Below are positions 9,125 to 18,137 of a stretch of 64,000 nucleotides of DNA, one piece after another. The stretch spans positions 1-64,000 of the forward strand of contig CALMIL010000206.1 in NCBI GenBank assembly GCA_937864005.1, read 5' to 3'. The stretch's first letter is position 1, and each line of letters opens with the position of its first letter. This DNA comes from an uncultured Burkholderiales bacterium. Lineage in GTDB: Bacteria; Pseudomonadota; Gammaproteobacteria; Burkholderiales; Burkholderiaceae_C. Below the pieces are notes generated by a model. The model worked only from the letters and a program-made list of their open reading frames with translations, was not told where the DNA came from and did not search any database. The translations under genes were made by a program, and so were the position numbers.

Positions 9125-10264
9125 CTAGGCGAAGACGCCCGCGCTGTCCTGCATCCGCGCGCTCACCTCGCCGAGATGATGCAGCGTATCGCCGTAGGCC
9201 AGTTCGATCATCGTCAGGCGCTTGAAATAGTGGCTGCCGACATATTCGTCGGTCATGCCGATGCCGCCGTGCATCTGGATGCACTGCTGGCCGACGTAGC
9301 GCATCGAGTTGCCGAGCTGCACCTTGGCCTGCGACAGCGCACGCCGCCGCGCGGCGGGCCCCTCGCCCAGCTTCAGGCTCGCGAAGTAGCTCATCGAGCG
9401 CGCCAGCTCGAGCTGAATCTTGACGTCGGCGATGCGGTGGCGCAGCGCCTGGAAGCTGCCGATCGGCACGCCGAACTGCTTGCGCGTGTTGAGGTACTCG
9501 ACGGTGAGCGCGACGAATCGGTCCATCACGCCGACCGCCTCGGCGGCGACCGCAGCGATGCCGCGGTCGATCGCCGCTTCGAGGGCGCCGAATGCGGCGC
9601 CGGCTGCAAGCAGCTCGATCGCCGGCGCAGCGTCGAGCGCGAGTTCGGCCGCGCAGGCGCCGTCCTGCGTCGGATAGCCGCGCGTCGTCGCCTTCGCACC
9701 GCGTTCGACAAGGAAGAGGGCGATGCCTTGCGGGTCGTCGCCGGCACCGCCGACACGTGCTGGCACGATGAATGCATCGGCGTGCGCGCCGGCCGGCACG
9801 AGGCTCTTCGTGCCGTGCAGCGCCCAGCCGCCCGCCGCATCCTTCTCGGCACGGGTCGCGACCTTCGCGAGGTCGTAGCGCGCGCCGCGCTCCTGGTGCG
9901 CGAGGACGACGATCGCGCTGCCGTCGGCAACGCGTTGTGCAAGCGCTGCCGCTTGCGGCGCCGGGCTCGCGGCCAGCAGCGGCGCGGCGACGAGGGCGAC
10001 GGCCGCATACGGCTCGAGCACCATGGCGCGGCCGAGTTCCTCCATCACGACCATCGCCTCGACGGCGCCGAAGGCCATGCCGCCGCTCGCCTCGGGCAGC
10101 GCCAGGCCGAGCAGACCGAGTTCGGCGAGTTCGCTCCACGCCTCGCGCGAGAAGCCGCCGGCCTTCGCGATCGCGCGGCGGCGCTCGAAGGCGTAGCTTC
10201 TTTCGGTCCAGCGCGCCACCGCGTCGCGCAGCGAGGTCTGGTCGTCGGTGAAATCGAAATCCAT
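9125..10264 (-). CDS. Acyl-CoA dehydrogenase, small-subunit type (PimD-like)
   Basis: This 379-residue flavoprotein has the acyl-CoA dehydrogenase fold: an N-terminal helical domain starting MDFDFTDDQTSLRD, a middle beta domain, and a C-terminal domain with EYLNTRKQFGVPIGSFQALRH near residue 255 and QMHGGIGMTDEY near 335. The pattern and pairing with a larger dehydrogenase gene resemble the pimeloyl-CoA dehydrogenase small subunit, as in heteromeric enzymes acting on dicarboxylyl- or bulky acyl-CoAs. The usual catalytic Glu of the YEGT motif is not found at the end (YVGSHYF), as in other heteromeric subunits. It lies two bases after the large subunit. Confidence 0.85.
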   Translation of the reverse strand: MDFDFTDDQTSLRDAVARWTERSYAFERRRAIAKAGGFSREAWSELAELGLLGLALPEASGGMAFGAVEAMVVMEELGRAMVLEPYAAVALVAAPLLAASPAPQAAALAQRVADGSAIVVLAHQERGARYDLAKVATRAEKDAAGGWALHGTKSLVPAGAHADAFIVPARVGGAGDDPQGIALFLVERGAKATTRGYPTQDGACAAELALDAAPAIELLAAGAAFGALEAAIDRGIAAVAAEAVGVMDRFVALTVEYLNTRKQFGVPIGSFQALRHRIADVKIQLELARSMSYFASLKLGEGPAARRRALSQAKVQLGNSMRYVGQQCIQMHGGIGMTDEYVGSHYFKRLTMIELAYGDTLHHLGEVSARMQDSAGVFA

Positions 10265-10266
10265 GG

Positions 10267-11469
10267 TCAGGCTCCCAGCATGATCTGGGCGATGATGTTG
10301 CGCTGCACTTCGTTGCTGCCGCCGTAGATCGTCGTCTTGCGCAGGTTGAAGTAGGTCGCGGCGAGCGGCGCGCAATGCGCCGCGCCGCCCGGCCACAGGC
10401 CGCCGAGCGCCTGGTCGCCCTGCCAGCCGGCCTCCATCGCCTCGGCGATGAAGGGCAGCGCGAACGGCCCGGCGGCGAGCATCATCAGCTCGGCATAGCG
10501 CTGCTGGATCTCGCTGCCGCGCACCTTCAGGAGCGCCGCGATATCCAGGCTTTGCTTGCCGCTCTTCTCGGCCGACAGCACGCGCAGCACGAGCATCTCG
10601 AGGGCGACGACCTCGACCTCGAGCTGCGCGATCAGGTCGCGAAACCGCATGTCGTCCCACACGCCCTCGGCCTTCGCGATGCGCTTCAGGCGCTCGAGCT
10701 CGCGCTTCGTGCGGTTCACGTCGGCGATATTGGTGCGCTCGTGGGCGAGCAGGTGCTTGGCGTAGGTCCAGCCCTTGTTCTCCTCGCCGATCAGGTTCGC
10801 GGCCGGCACCTCGACGTTGTCGAAGAAGACCTCGTTCACCTCGGCGCCACCTTCGAGCAGGACGATCGGCCGCACCGTCACGCCCTGGCTCTTCATGTCG
10901 ATCAGCAGGAAGCTGATGCCGGTCTGCGGCTTGCCTTCGGTGCTGGTGCGAACGAGGCAGAAGATCCAGTCGCCGTACTGGCCGAGCGTCGTCCACGTCT
11001 TCTGGCCGTTGACGATATAGCGGTTGCCCTGGCGCACCGCGCGCGTCTTCAGCGAGGCGAGGTCGCTGCCCGAGCCCGGCTCGCTGTAGCCCTGGCTCCA
11101 CCAGACATCGCCGCTTGCGATGCCGGGCAGGAAGCGCTGCTGCTGCTCGGCGTTGCCGAAGGCCATGATGACCGGCGCGACCATCACCGGGCCGAAGGGC
11201 AGCAGCCGCGGTGCGCCGGCGAGCGCGCATTCCTCCTCGAACAGATGACGCTGCACGACGTTCCAGCCCGGCCCGCCGAACCGCTCGGGCCAGCCGTAGG
11301 CGAGCCAGCCCTTCTTGCCGAGGATGCGGGCCCAGCCCTGCATATCCTCGCGCGACAGGTTCAGCGCGTTGTGCACCTTATGGCTGACCGCCTTCGGCAG
11401 GTTGGCCGCGACCCAATCGTGCACCTCGGCGCGAAAGGCGAGTTCTTCGGGGGTGAAATTCAGGTCCAT
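10267..11469 (-). CDS. Acyl-CoA dehydrogenase, large-subunit type (PimC-like)
   Basis: The 400-residue protein shows the substrate/FAD-binding signature YSEPGSGSDLASLKTRA near residues 128-144, the GQKTWTT segment and a C-terminal TIYGGSNEVQRNIIAQ motif. In that motif the catalytic Glu position of medium-chain enzymes (YEGT) is Gly, as in the PimC/FadE-type partners of heteromeric dehydrogenases. It probably forms a complex with the next gene product and passes electrons to an electron-transfer flavoprotein. It is first in the three-gene unit with the small subunit and the P1 hydrolase. Substrate assignment to pimeloyl-CoA is by resemblance only. Confidence 0.88.
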   Translation of the reverse strand: MDLNFTPEELAFRAEVHDWVAANLPKAVSHKVHNALNLSREDMQGWARILGKKGWLAYGWPERFGGPGWNVVQRHLFEEECALAGAPRLLPFGPVMVAPVIMAFGNAEQQQRFLPGIASGDVWWSQGYSEPGSGSDLASLKTRAVRQGNRYIVNGQKTWTTLGQYGDWIFCLVRTSTEGKPQTGISFLLIDMKSQGVTVRPIVLLEGGAEVNEVFFDNVEVPAANLIGEENKGWTYAKHLLAHERTNIADVNRTKRELERLKRIAKAEGVWDDMRFRDLIAQLEVEVVALEMLVLRVLSAEKSGKQSLDIAALLKVRGSEIQQRYAELMMLAAGPFALPFIAEAMEAGWQGDQALGGLWPGGAAHCAPLAATYFNLRKTTIYGGSNEVQRNIIAQIMLGA

Positions 11470-11575
11470 GCACAGTCTCCGGCGGCCGCTTGGCGCAGCG
11501 CGCGTTTTAGCACGACCGTTTCATCCCGCCCTGTCCCGGCAGCGACAAGGGCGCCTCGCCCGTCGGCGCGGACGA

Positions 11576-12958
11576 TCAGGAACGCTCGATGCGGCGCTCG
11601 TCCTTTGGCAGCGCGACATCGCAGGCTTCGAGCGCACGCGCCGCGTCGCCGCGCGTCACCGGGCGGATCAGCAGCGCGTCGCAGCCGGCGAGCTTGGCGC
11701 GCACCCGCCCGGCGGCCGAATCGCGATTCGCGAGCAGGAAGACCGGCGGCACCGGCCCGGCGAGCGCGACACGCTGGTGCTTGATCTCCATGCACAGTTC
11801 GAGTCCGTCCATATCCTCGTCGCTGCCCGGCGCGACATCGAGGAAGACGGCCGCCAGTGGCAACTCGGCAACGAGCGCGAGCACGTCGGCGCTGTAGCTT
11901 GCATGGCGGACCTGGAAGCCGAAGGCCTGGAGTTGGGCGGCAAGTCCGGCGTCCGCGCGTTCCGGACCGAGCAGCAGCACGTCGCAGAGCGACTCCGCGC
12001 CCGCGCGTCCGGCCTGGGCCAGCCTGGCGCGCCGCGACCTGCGCCTGGCCTCGGCCTTCGCCGCGGCGCGCTCTTGTGCGCTTGCCCACTGCGGCTTGGC
12101 CGCAGCTGGCGCCTGGACCGGTACCGGGGCCGGTGCCGGGGCCGGGGCCGGCGCCGATTCGGGAACAGCCGCCGGGCTGATCGTATCGAAATCCTCCGGT
12201 GCGAGGGCGGGCGGGTTTCTGGGTCGCCGCGCCGGCGTCCAAGGCGCGGGTTCGGGCAGCGCCGCCGCTTCGGGTGCCGCGCGCGATGCCGGGGCGTCCG
12301 GCGCCTCGGCGTCGGAGACTCCCTGCGCGCCGGATTGCGGGATCGGCGCGGCCGCTGGCTCCTGTGGCAACGCGGAGCCCGGTTCGGCCGCCGCGATCTC
12401 GGCTGCATCGGGCGCCGTGCCGCGTGCGCGGGGACTGGTGATCGGCTCCAGATCGGCGAGGTTGATGAATACCGGCGATCGATCGAAAGCCGCGGGGGCG
12501 GTCGGCACGATGTCGGACTCGTCGAGGGTTGGAAAATCCCGCTCGCTCGCGGCCATCGGCAGCACGATGTCGGGCCGCTCGGCGGCCTCGGGCGGCGCCT
12601 CGCGCTCGGCCGCCATCTCATCGAGCGCGCGCAAAATCTCCTCGGGGTCGATCGGCCGCTCGACATGCGCGCGCGCGCCGGGCGGCGCGTGCTCGCCGAC
12701 GAACAGCGTGTCGCGCATGCGCGTGCCGCGTGTCACGCTCGTCGCCAGCATCTCGTGGCTGGCGTCGGCGACGATGAAGTCGGCTTCCGCCGCACGCTCG
12801 ACCTGCAGATAGGCGGGCTCGCGCGCCGCCGCATGCTTGAGGCAGAACGACAGCGCATTGCGCTCGAAGTCGCTGAAGCCGTGCAGCGCGACGCGGTAGC
12901 TGCCGACCGCCTTGGGCCCGGCCCTGGCCCGTCGGAGCGCTGCAAGCTTGAGCTTCAT
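11576..12958 (-). CDS. Receiver-domain protein with long Ala/Pro-rich linker
   Basis: The 460-residue product has three parts. Residues 1-120 look like a small alpha/beta domain with a degenerate receiver-like pattern (ADFIVADAS, then TLFVGEHAPPG). Residues 120-320 form an Ala/Pro/Glu-rich low-complexity linker that includes an AP dipeptide run. Residues 325-450 form a receiver-type domain with the hydrophobic-Asp strand VFLDVAPGSDEDMDGLELCMEI and a late lysine-less loop ALLIRPVTRGD. No output domain is visible. The Asp in VFLDVA could be the phosphoacceptor, but acidic pocket residues are unclear. Function unknown; probably a two-component accessory protein. Confidence 0.7.
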   Translation of the reverse strand: MKLKLAALRRARAGPKAVGSYRVALHGFSDFERNALSFCLKHAAAREPAYLQVERAAEADFIVADASHEMLATSVTRGTRMRDTLFVGEHAPPGARAHVERPIDPEEILRALDEMAAEREAPPEAAERPDIVLPMAASERDFPTLDESDIVPTAPAAFDRSPVFINLADLEPITSPRARGTAPDAAEIAAAEPGSALPQEPAAAPIPQSGAQGVSDAEAPDAPASRAAPEAAALPEPAPWTPARRPRNPPALAPEDFDTISPAAVPESAPAPAPAPAPVPVQAPAAAKPQWASAQERAAAKAEARRRSRRARLAQAGRAGAESLCDVLLLGPERADAGLAAQLQAFGFQVRHASYSADVLALVAELPLAAVFLDVAPGSDEDMDGLELCMEIKHQRVALAGPVPPVFLLANRDSAAGRVRAKLAGCDALLIRPVTRGDAARALEACDVALPKDERRIERS

Positions 12959-12998
12959 GCCGATTCAGCCCCGAACGGGGTCGCGATCGGGGTCCGGC

Positions 12999-13487
12999 TC
13001 AGTCGCGAAAGTTTTCGAACGAGAGCGGCACATCGGGCAACTCCTTGCGCAGCAGTGTGATCGCAGCCTGCAGATCGTCGCGCTTGGCGCCGCTGACACG
13101 CACGCTGTCGCCCTGGATCGCGGCCTGAACCTTCATCTTGCTCTGCTTGACGAGCGTCTGCATCTTCTTCGCGATATCGCCTTCGATGCCGGTCCGCACG
13201 ACGAGCGTCTGCTTGACCTTGTCGCCGCCGATTTTCTCGATCTTCGCGCCGGTGTCGAGATAGCGTGCGTCGACGCCGCGCTTGGCGAGCTTGGCGAGCA
13301 GGATATCCGTGACCTGCGCGATCTGGAAGTCGCTGTCGGCAAAGAGCGTGATCTCCTTGTCCTTGTGCTCGATGCGTGCCGACGAGCCCTTGAAGTCGAA
13401 GCGGTTGCCGATTTCCTTGCTGCTCTGGTCGAGCGCGTTGCGCAACTCGACGAGGTTGGGTTCGATGACGGCGTCGAAGCTTGGCAT
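12999..13487 (-). CDS. yajQ: YajQ family nucleotide-binding protein
   Basis: The 162-residue protein begins [21 protein letters not shown] and matches the conserved YajQ/DUF520 family throughout, including [17 protein letters not shown] and the C-terminal FENFRD. Some family members bind cyclic di-GMP and nucleic acids. The start at 13487 is the conserved one; an earlier in-frame codon would extend into the murB promoter region. It is divergent from murB and lies 40 bases upstream of the receiver-domain gene on the same strand. Confidence 0.95.
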   Translation of the reverse strand: MPSFDAVIEPNLVELRNALDQSSKEIGNRFDFKGSSARIEHKDKEITLFADSDFQIAQVTDILLAKLAKRGVDARYLDTGAKIEKIGGDKVKQTLVVRTGIEGDIAKKMQTLVKQSKMKVQAAIQGDSVRVSGAKRDDLQAAITLLRKELPDVPLSFENFRD

Positions 13488-13551
13488 GATGACGAATCCT
13501 TGCGCGGGGGACCGGGCGCGCGGCCGGCGTCGGATCGACGAAAATTCTGCC
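13488..13551. promoter_or_regulatory. Divergent intergenic space between yajQ and murB
   Basis: The 64 bases separate the two start codons and must hold or abut both leaders. I see no clear -35/-10 pair; the AT-richer GACGAAAATTCTGCC just before the murB ATG is the only candidate -10-like stretch. Call rests on gene geometry. Confidence 0.35.
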
Positions 13552-14568
13552 ATGCAAATCGAGACAGGCGTGAGCCTGAAACCCTACAACACTTTTGCGC
13601 TGCCGTCGCTGGCGCGCGTCATGGTGCGCGTCGCAAGCGATGCCGACGTGCGCGCCGTCGTCGATCATCCCGAACTCGGGCGGGCGCCGAAGTTCATCCT
13701 CGGCGGCGGCAGCAATATCGTCCTCACGCGCGACGTGACCGGCGTCGTCCTCAAGGTCGAGGTCGCCGGCCGGCGCCTGCTGGAGACGCGTCACGACGCC
13801 TTCATCGTCGAAGCCGGCGCCGGCGAGAACTGGCACGACTTCGTCGCCTGGACGCTGGCGATGGGCTGGCCGGGGCTCGAGAACCTGGCGCTGATCCCGG
13901 GCACGGTCGGCGCGGCGCCGGTGCAGAATATCGGCGCCTACGGGGTCGAGTTGCAGGAGCGCTTCGAATCGCTCGACGCGGTCGACCTCGTCACCGGCCG
14001 CACGGTGACCTTGACGGCCGAGATGTGCCGCTTCGGCTACCGCGACAGCGTCTTCAAGAACGGACTCGCCGGCAAGAGCCTGATCACGCGCGTGCGATTG
14101 CGGCTGCCACGCCCGTGGCGCGCGGTGCAGGGCTACCTCGAACTCGAACGCCGCCAGGCGCAGACCGGCATCCGCAACCCGGACGCTCGCCGGATCTTCG
14201 ACTGGGTGTGCGAGATCCGCCGCGCCAAGCTGCCGGATCCGGCGCAGGTCGGCAACGCCGGGAGCTTCTTCAAGAACCCCTTCGTCAGCGAGGCGCAGTG
14301 CCGCGACATCATCGGCCGCGACCCGGCTGTCGTGCACTATCCGATGCCCGACGGCAACGTCAAGCTCGCCGCCGGCTGGCTGATCGACGCCTGCGGCTGG
14401 AAGGGCAAGAGCGTCGGTCGCGCCGCCGTCTACGAGAAGCAGGCGCTCGTGCTCGTCAACCGCGGCGGCGCGAGCGGCGCCGAGGTCGTGACGCTGGCGC
14501 GCGCGATCCAGGAGAGCGTCTACGGGCGCTTCGGCATCCGCCTCGAGCCCGAGCCGGTCGTCGTCTGA
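13552..14568 (+). CDS. murB: UDP-N-acetylenolpyruvoylglucosamine reductase
   Basis: MurB reduces UDP-GlcNAc-enolpyruvate to UDP-MurNAc in peptidoglycan synthesis, using FAD and NADPH. The 338-residue length fits the type I (E. coli) enzyme. FAD-binding features are [13 protein letters not shown] near residue 43 and [20 protein letters not shown] near residue 112. The catalytic Ser lies in [10 protein letters not shown], and the [13 protein letters not shown] block is present near the C-terminus. The ATG at 13552 begins [18 protein letters not shown], the usual start region with the conserved NTF motif. Confidence 0.97.
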   Translation: MQIETGVSLKPYNTFALPSLARVMVRVASDADVRAVVDHPELGRAPKFILGGGSNIVLTRDVTGVVLKVEVAGRRLLETRHDAFIVEAGAGENWHDFVAWTLAMGWPGLENLALIPGTVGAAPVQNIGAYGVELQERFESLDAVDLVTGRTVTLTAEMCRFGYRDSVFKNGLAGKSLITRVRLRLPRPWRAVQGYLELERRQAQTGIRNPDARRIFDWVCEIRRAKLPDPAQVGNAGSFFKNPFVSEAQCRDIIGRDPAVVHYPMPDGNVKLAAGWLIDACGWKGKSVGRAAVYEKQALVLVNRGGASGAEVVTLARAIQESVYGRFGIRLEPEPVVV

Positions 14569-14753
14569 CGCGGCGCGGCGAGGGGCTGCGAGGCGCCCGG
14601 CGATCCTGCTGCAAGTCTGCTTGTGCGCCAGGCCGAGCCGCTGTAATGTTTCGCTCGCAGGCTGAGGCGGGAGGTGCAAGCGAGCTCGAACCACCGGCGC
14701 CTGCCGTGCCCCCGATCGACCGAGCCTTTGCTTCACGCCGGAGCCGACGCGCG

Positions 14754-16031
14754 ATGGACTCTTCGCTTCGTGACAGCAGCTTCGAGACGCTGAGCGCCGG
14801 CCTGCACCGCGACGCCGGGCGCTGGGCGATGGACCTGCACGGGCTCGTCCTCAGGAGCGTCTTCCAGCCGGTGTACAGCCTGTCGCACGGCCGCGCGGTC
14901 GGCCACGAGGCGCTGGTGCGGGCGGCCGACGCGAACGGCGCGCCGGTCGAGCCGCAGCATGCGCTGCGCGGCGACGGCTCGTTCGGCGATCTGCTGCACG
15001 GCGACCGCGCGGCGCGCATGATCCACGCGCTCAATTTCGCCGAGCTCGTCGGCGACGATCCGCACTGGCTGTTCTTCAACATGCAGACGCAGGTCTTCGT
15101 CGCCCTCAGGGAGGTGGCGAGCGACGGCTTCCAGCGCACGCTGCTGTCTCGCTGCGGCCTGCGCGGCAGTCAGGTCGTGCTCGAGGTGCTCGAGCAGCAG
15201 GTCGCGGCCGACGCCGACTTCGATGGCGCGGTGCACGCGGTGCGCGCGAGCGGCGCACTGATCGCGATCGACGACTTCGGCGCCGGCCATTCGAACTTCG
15301 ATCGCGTCTGGCGCCTGACGCCCGAGATCGTCAAGCTCGACCGCGCCCTCGTGCACCGCGCCGCGTTCGAGGCGCAGGGCCAGCGCTATGTCGCCAACGT
15401 CGTCTCGCTGCTCCACCAATGCGGCGCGCTCGTCCTGATGGAGGGCATCGAGACCCAGGACGAGGCCTTCGTCGCCCTCGAGGCGAACGCCGACCTCGTG
15501 CAGGGCGACCTCTTCGGGCCGCCGCGGCCGACGCTGGTCGACAAGACCGACACCCCGCCTGCAATGCAGACGCTGTGGGAGCACTACGAAACGCGGCGCG
15601 CCGGCGAGCAACGCCGCTATCACGACCTGATCCGCCCGTACATCAACGCGATCGGCTTCGCGTCGGGGTTGCTTGCCGACGGCAAGCCGCTGGAAGCGGC
15701 GGTCGCGACCTTCCTCGAGCTGCCGCTGGCCGAGGTCTGCTACCTGCTCGGCGCCGACGCGACGCAGATCGGCGACAACGTCTGGGCGCCCGACGAACTG
15801 CTCGACCAGCAATCGGCCTTCGCGCCGATGCGCGACACGCACGACGCGCACTGGGCGCGCCGGCCGTACTACCGGCGCGCGATGGAATCGGTCGGCCGGG
15901 TGCAGGTCACGCGACCGTACCGCACGCTGCACGGCGCGCACCTGTGCGTCACGGTGTCGGTCGCGGTGCGCGCCGGCGTTGGCCTGCGCGTCGTCTGCGG
16001 CGACCTGAGCTGGTCCGGCGAAGCGGCGTGA
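14754..16031 (+). CDS. EAL-domain cyclic di-GMP phosphodiesterase with C-terminal sensor-like domain
   Basis: The 425-residue product has an EAL domain at about 25-265 followed by a C-terminal domain of about 150 residues, the layout of YkuI-type proteins. All catalytic positions I can check are present: EAL in GHEALVR (50-56), Asn109, Glu144, Asp173-Asp174 in AIDDFGAGHSNF, Lys194, Glu230 in MEGIET and Gln250. It is therefore predicted to hydrolyse c-di-GMP to pGpG. No membrane segment is seen, so it is cytosolic. The ATG at 14754 has GGAG ten bases upstream; an alternative ATG at 14646 would add 36 low-complexity residues. Its stop overlaps the next gene's GTG start by four bases. Confidence 0.88.
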   Translation: MDSSLRDSSFETLSAGLHRDAGRWAMDLHGLVLRSVFQPVYSLSHGRAVGHEALVRAADANGAPVEPQHALRGDGSFGDLLHGDRAARMIHALNFAELVGDDPHWLFFNMQTQVFVALREVASDGFQRTLLSRCGLRGSQVVLEVLEQQVAADADFDGAVHAVRASGALIAIDDFGAGHSNFDRVWRLTPEIVKLDRALVHRAAFEAQGQRYVANVVSLLHQCGALVLMEGIETQDEAFVALEANADLVQGDLFGPPRPTLVDKTDTPPAMQTLWEHYETRRAGEQRRYHDLIRPYINAIGFASGLLADGKPLEAAVATFLELPLAEVCYLLGADATQIGDNVWAPDELLDQQSAFAPMRDTHDAHWARRPYYRRAMESVGRVQVTRPYRTLHGAHLCVTVSVAVRAGVGLRVVCGDLSWSGEAA

Positions 16032-17251
16032 CGGCGCAAGGCGAAGAACGCTCCGGCGGCCTGCCGCTGCAGGGCCTGCGCGTCGTCGAGTTCAGCCACA
16101 TGGTGATGGGGCCGAGCTGTGGTCTGATCCTCGGCGACCTCGGCGCCGAGGTGATCAAGGTCGAGCCGCTCGCGGGCGACAACACGCGGCGCCTGCTCGG
16201 CTCGGGCGCCGGGTTCTTCCCGATGTTCAACCGCAACAAGCGAAGCATCGCCGTCGACCTTGGGCAGCCGCGCGGGCGCGAGGTCGTGCTGCGCCTCGCC
16301 GCCGGCGCCGACGTGTTCTGCGAGAACTTCAAGCCCGGCGCGATGGCCGCTCTCGGGCTCGACCACGCGACGCTCGCGGCGCTCAACCCGCGCCTCGTCT
16401 ACGTCTCGCTCAAGGGCTTCCTGCCCGGGCCGTACGAGCACCGCACCGCGCTCGACGAGGTGGTGCAGATGATGGGCGGCCTGGCCTACATGACCGGCCC
16501 CGAAGGCCGGCCGCTGCGCGCCGGCAGCAGCGTGAACGACATCATGGGCGGCATGTTCGGCGCGATCGGCGCGCTCGCCGCGCTCGCCGCGCGCGAGAAG
16601 ACCGGCCGCGGTCAGGAGGTGCAAAGCGCGCTGTTCGAGAACAACGTCTTCCTCGTCGCCCAGCACATGCTGCAGTACGCGGCCACCGGCGTGCCGGCGG
16701 CACCGATGCCCAGCCGCATCTCGGCCTGGGGCGTCTACGACGTCTTCACCGTGCAGGGCGGCGCGCAGGTCTTCCTCGCCGTCGTCACCGACAGCCAGTG
16801 GGCGCAGTTCTGCGACGCCTTCGGCCTCGGCGCACTCGCGGCCGACGCCCGCCTCGCGACGAACAACCTGCGCGTGCAGGCGCGCGACTGGCTGATGCCG
16901 CTGCTGCGCGAGCGGCTGGGCACGCTCGCCGCGGCCGACATCATGGCGCGCTTCGAGGCACGGGCGCTGCCGTACGCGCCGATCGCGCGGCCGCAGGACC
17001 TGTTCGACGATCCGCACCTCGCCGCGACCGGCGGCCTGGCGCCATTCACGCTGCCCGACGGGCGGTCGGCCCGCGCGCCGCTGCTGCCGTTGACGCTCGA
17101 TGGCGAGCGCCCGCCGCTGCGGCGCGACCCGCCGGCGGTCGGCGCCGACAGCGACGCCGTGCTCGCCGCGATCGGCTACACGGCCGGCGAGATTGCGCAA
17201 CTGCATGCGCAGGGCGTCGTCGGCGGACCGGCGCCGGATGCAAGCCCCTAG
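16028..17251 (+). CDS. CaiB/BaiF family CoA-transferase
   Basis: Class III CoA-transferases move CoA between carboxylic acids. The 407-residue product has the family start GLRVVEFSHMVMGPSCGLILGDLGAEVIKVEP (about 16-47, here joined with gaps of interpretation only at the ends), the NRNKRSIAVDL block, and the catalytic Asp171 in SVNDIMGG. The GTG start at 16028 overlaps the EAL-gene stop (GTGA), so the two are coupled, although no functional link is obvious. It converges with the DUF924 gene 14 bases downstream. The acyl substrate is not predictable. Confidence 0.9.
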   Translation: MTAQGEERSGGLPLQGLRVVEFSHMVMGPSCGLILGDLGAEVIKVEPLAGDNTRRLLGSGAGFFPMFNRNKRSIAVDLGQPRGREVVLRLAAGADVFCENFKPGAMAALGLDHATLAALNPRLVYVSLKGFLPGPYEHRTALDEVVQMMGGLAYMTGPEGRPLRAGSSVNDIMGGMFGAIGALAALAAREKTGRGQEVQSALFENNVFLVAQHMLQYAATGVPAAPMPSRISAWGVYDVFTVQGGAQVFLAVVTDSQWAQFCDAFGLGALAADARLATNNLRVQARDWLMPLLRERLGTLAAADIMARFEARALPYAPIARPQDLFDDPHLAATGGLAPFTLPDGRSARAPLLPLTLDGERPPLRRDPPAVGADSDAVLAAIGYTAGEIAQLHAQGVVGGPAPDASP

Positions 17252-17265
17252 CGACCGCCGGACGG

Positions 17266-17859
17266 TCAGAAGCTCGATCCGGGCTGCTCGAGGAAGGCGA
17301 TCTCTTCGGCGCTCGACGCGCGGCCGAGGATCGCATTGCGATGCGGAAAGCGCCCGAAGCGCTCGATGATCGCGCGATGGCGCCGCGCATAGTCGAGCGT
17401 TCCGGCGAAGCCCTGCGCCTCGCCATCCAGCCGCGTGTAGAGGCGCATCGATTCGTCCTGCATCGCCAGGTCTTCGGCGTGTTCGAAGGGCAGGTAGGCG
17501 AAAGCGCGCTGCTGCGGCGGCAGCGCGAGGTCGCGGCCGTCGGCGACCAGCGCGCGCGCGGCGGCGAGCGCCAATGCATCGCCGGCGAAGGCGCGCGGCG
17601 TGCCGCGAAAGACGTTGCGCGTGAACTGGTCGAGCAGCACGATGCGCGCGAGCGCGCTCGCCGGCTGTGCGTCCCACTCGCGCAGGCCGCCGGCCAGCGC
17701 GGCTTCGATCAGCGGCGCGAAGCCGCGCTCGATCGCGCGGTCGAAGGCGTCGCTCTTGCGGAACCACTCGGCGCGCGGCTTGCCGTCGGTCGCCGAGCCG
17801 GGTGCGCCGAACCAGAAGTCGAGCACCGCGCGCGCGTCGTCGGTCGCAGCGGGCGTCAT
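17266..17859 (-). CDS. DUF924 family protein
   Basis: The 197-residue protein contains the family hallmarks VLDFWFG (13-19), EWFRKSDAFDRAIERGF, IVLLDQFTRNVFRGTPRAF and FGRFPHRNAILGR. The family is widespread, soluble and helical (TPR-like) with no proven biochemical role. Its start overlaps the stop of the upstream GNAT gene by four bases (ATGA), which in turn overlaps yaeQ the same way, so all three are almost certainly one transcript. Confidence 0.9.
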   Translation of the reverse strand: MTPAATDDARAVLDFWFGAPGSATDGKPRAEWFRKSDAFDRAIERGFAPLIEAALAGGLREWDAQPASALARIVLLDQFTRNVFRGTPRAFAGDALALAAARALVADGRDLALPPQQRAFAYLPFEHAEDLAMQDESMRLYTRLDGEAQGFAGTLDYARRHRAIIERFGRFPHRNAILGRASSAEEIAFLEQPGSSF

Positions 17860-18137
17860 GCGAGCAGGTCCAGCGTCTCGGCGTGGCGGCGCATATAGGC
17901 CTGCACATAGCTGCAGACCGGCCGCACCCTCCATCCGTTCGCGCGCGCGTGGGCGAGCGCGGCGGCAACCAGTTCGGCGGCGATGCCGCGGCCTTCGACC
18001 GCAGGCGGCACGCCGGTATGCGTGATCTCCATCACGCCGCCCGCGAGCCGGTAGTCGCAGACGCAGGCGCGGCCGTCGACGACCGTCTGGAAGTGTCCGC
18101 GTTCGGGAAGATGTTCGATGACGGTCGGCTTCTTCAT
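17856..18137 (-). CDS. Small GNAT-like N-acetyltransferase (YjdJ/Acetyltransf_CG type)
   Basis: The 93-residue product matches the short GCN5-related family typified by plant/bacterial YjdJ-like proteins: MEITHTGVPPAVEGRGIAAEL carries the acetyl-CoA binding Q/R-x-x-G-x-A-like turn, followed by LVAAALAHARANGWRVRPVCSYV. The domain is truncated compared with full GNATs, as is normal for this family. Substrate unknown. It is the middle gene of the yaeQ-GNAT-DUF924 unit, with four-base overlaps at both ends. Confidence 0.85.
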   Translation of the reverse strand: MKKPTVIEHLPERGHFQTVVDGRACVCDYRLAGGVMEITHTGVPPAVEGRGIAAELVAAALAHARANGWRVRPVCSYVQAYMRRHAETLDLLA

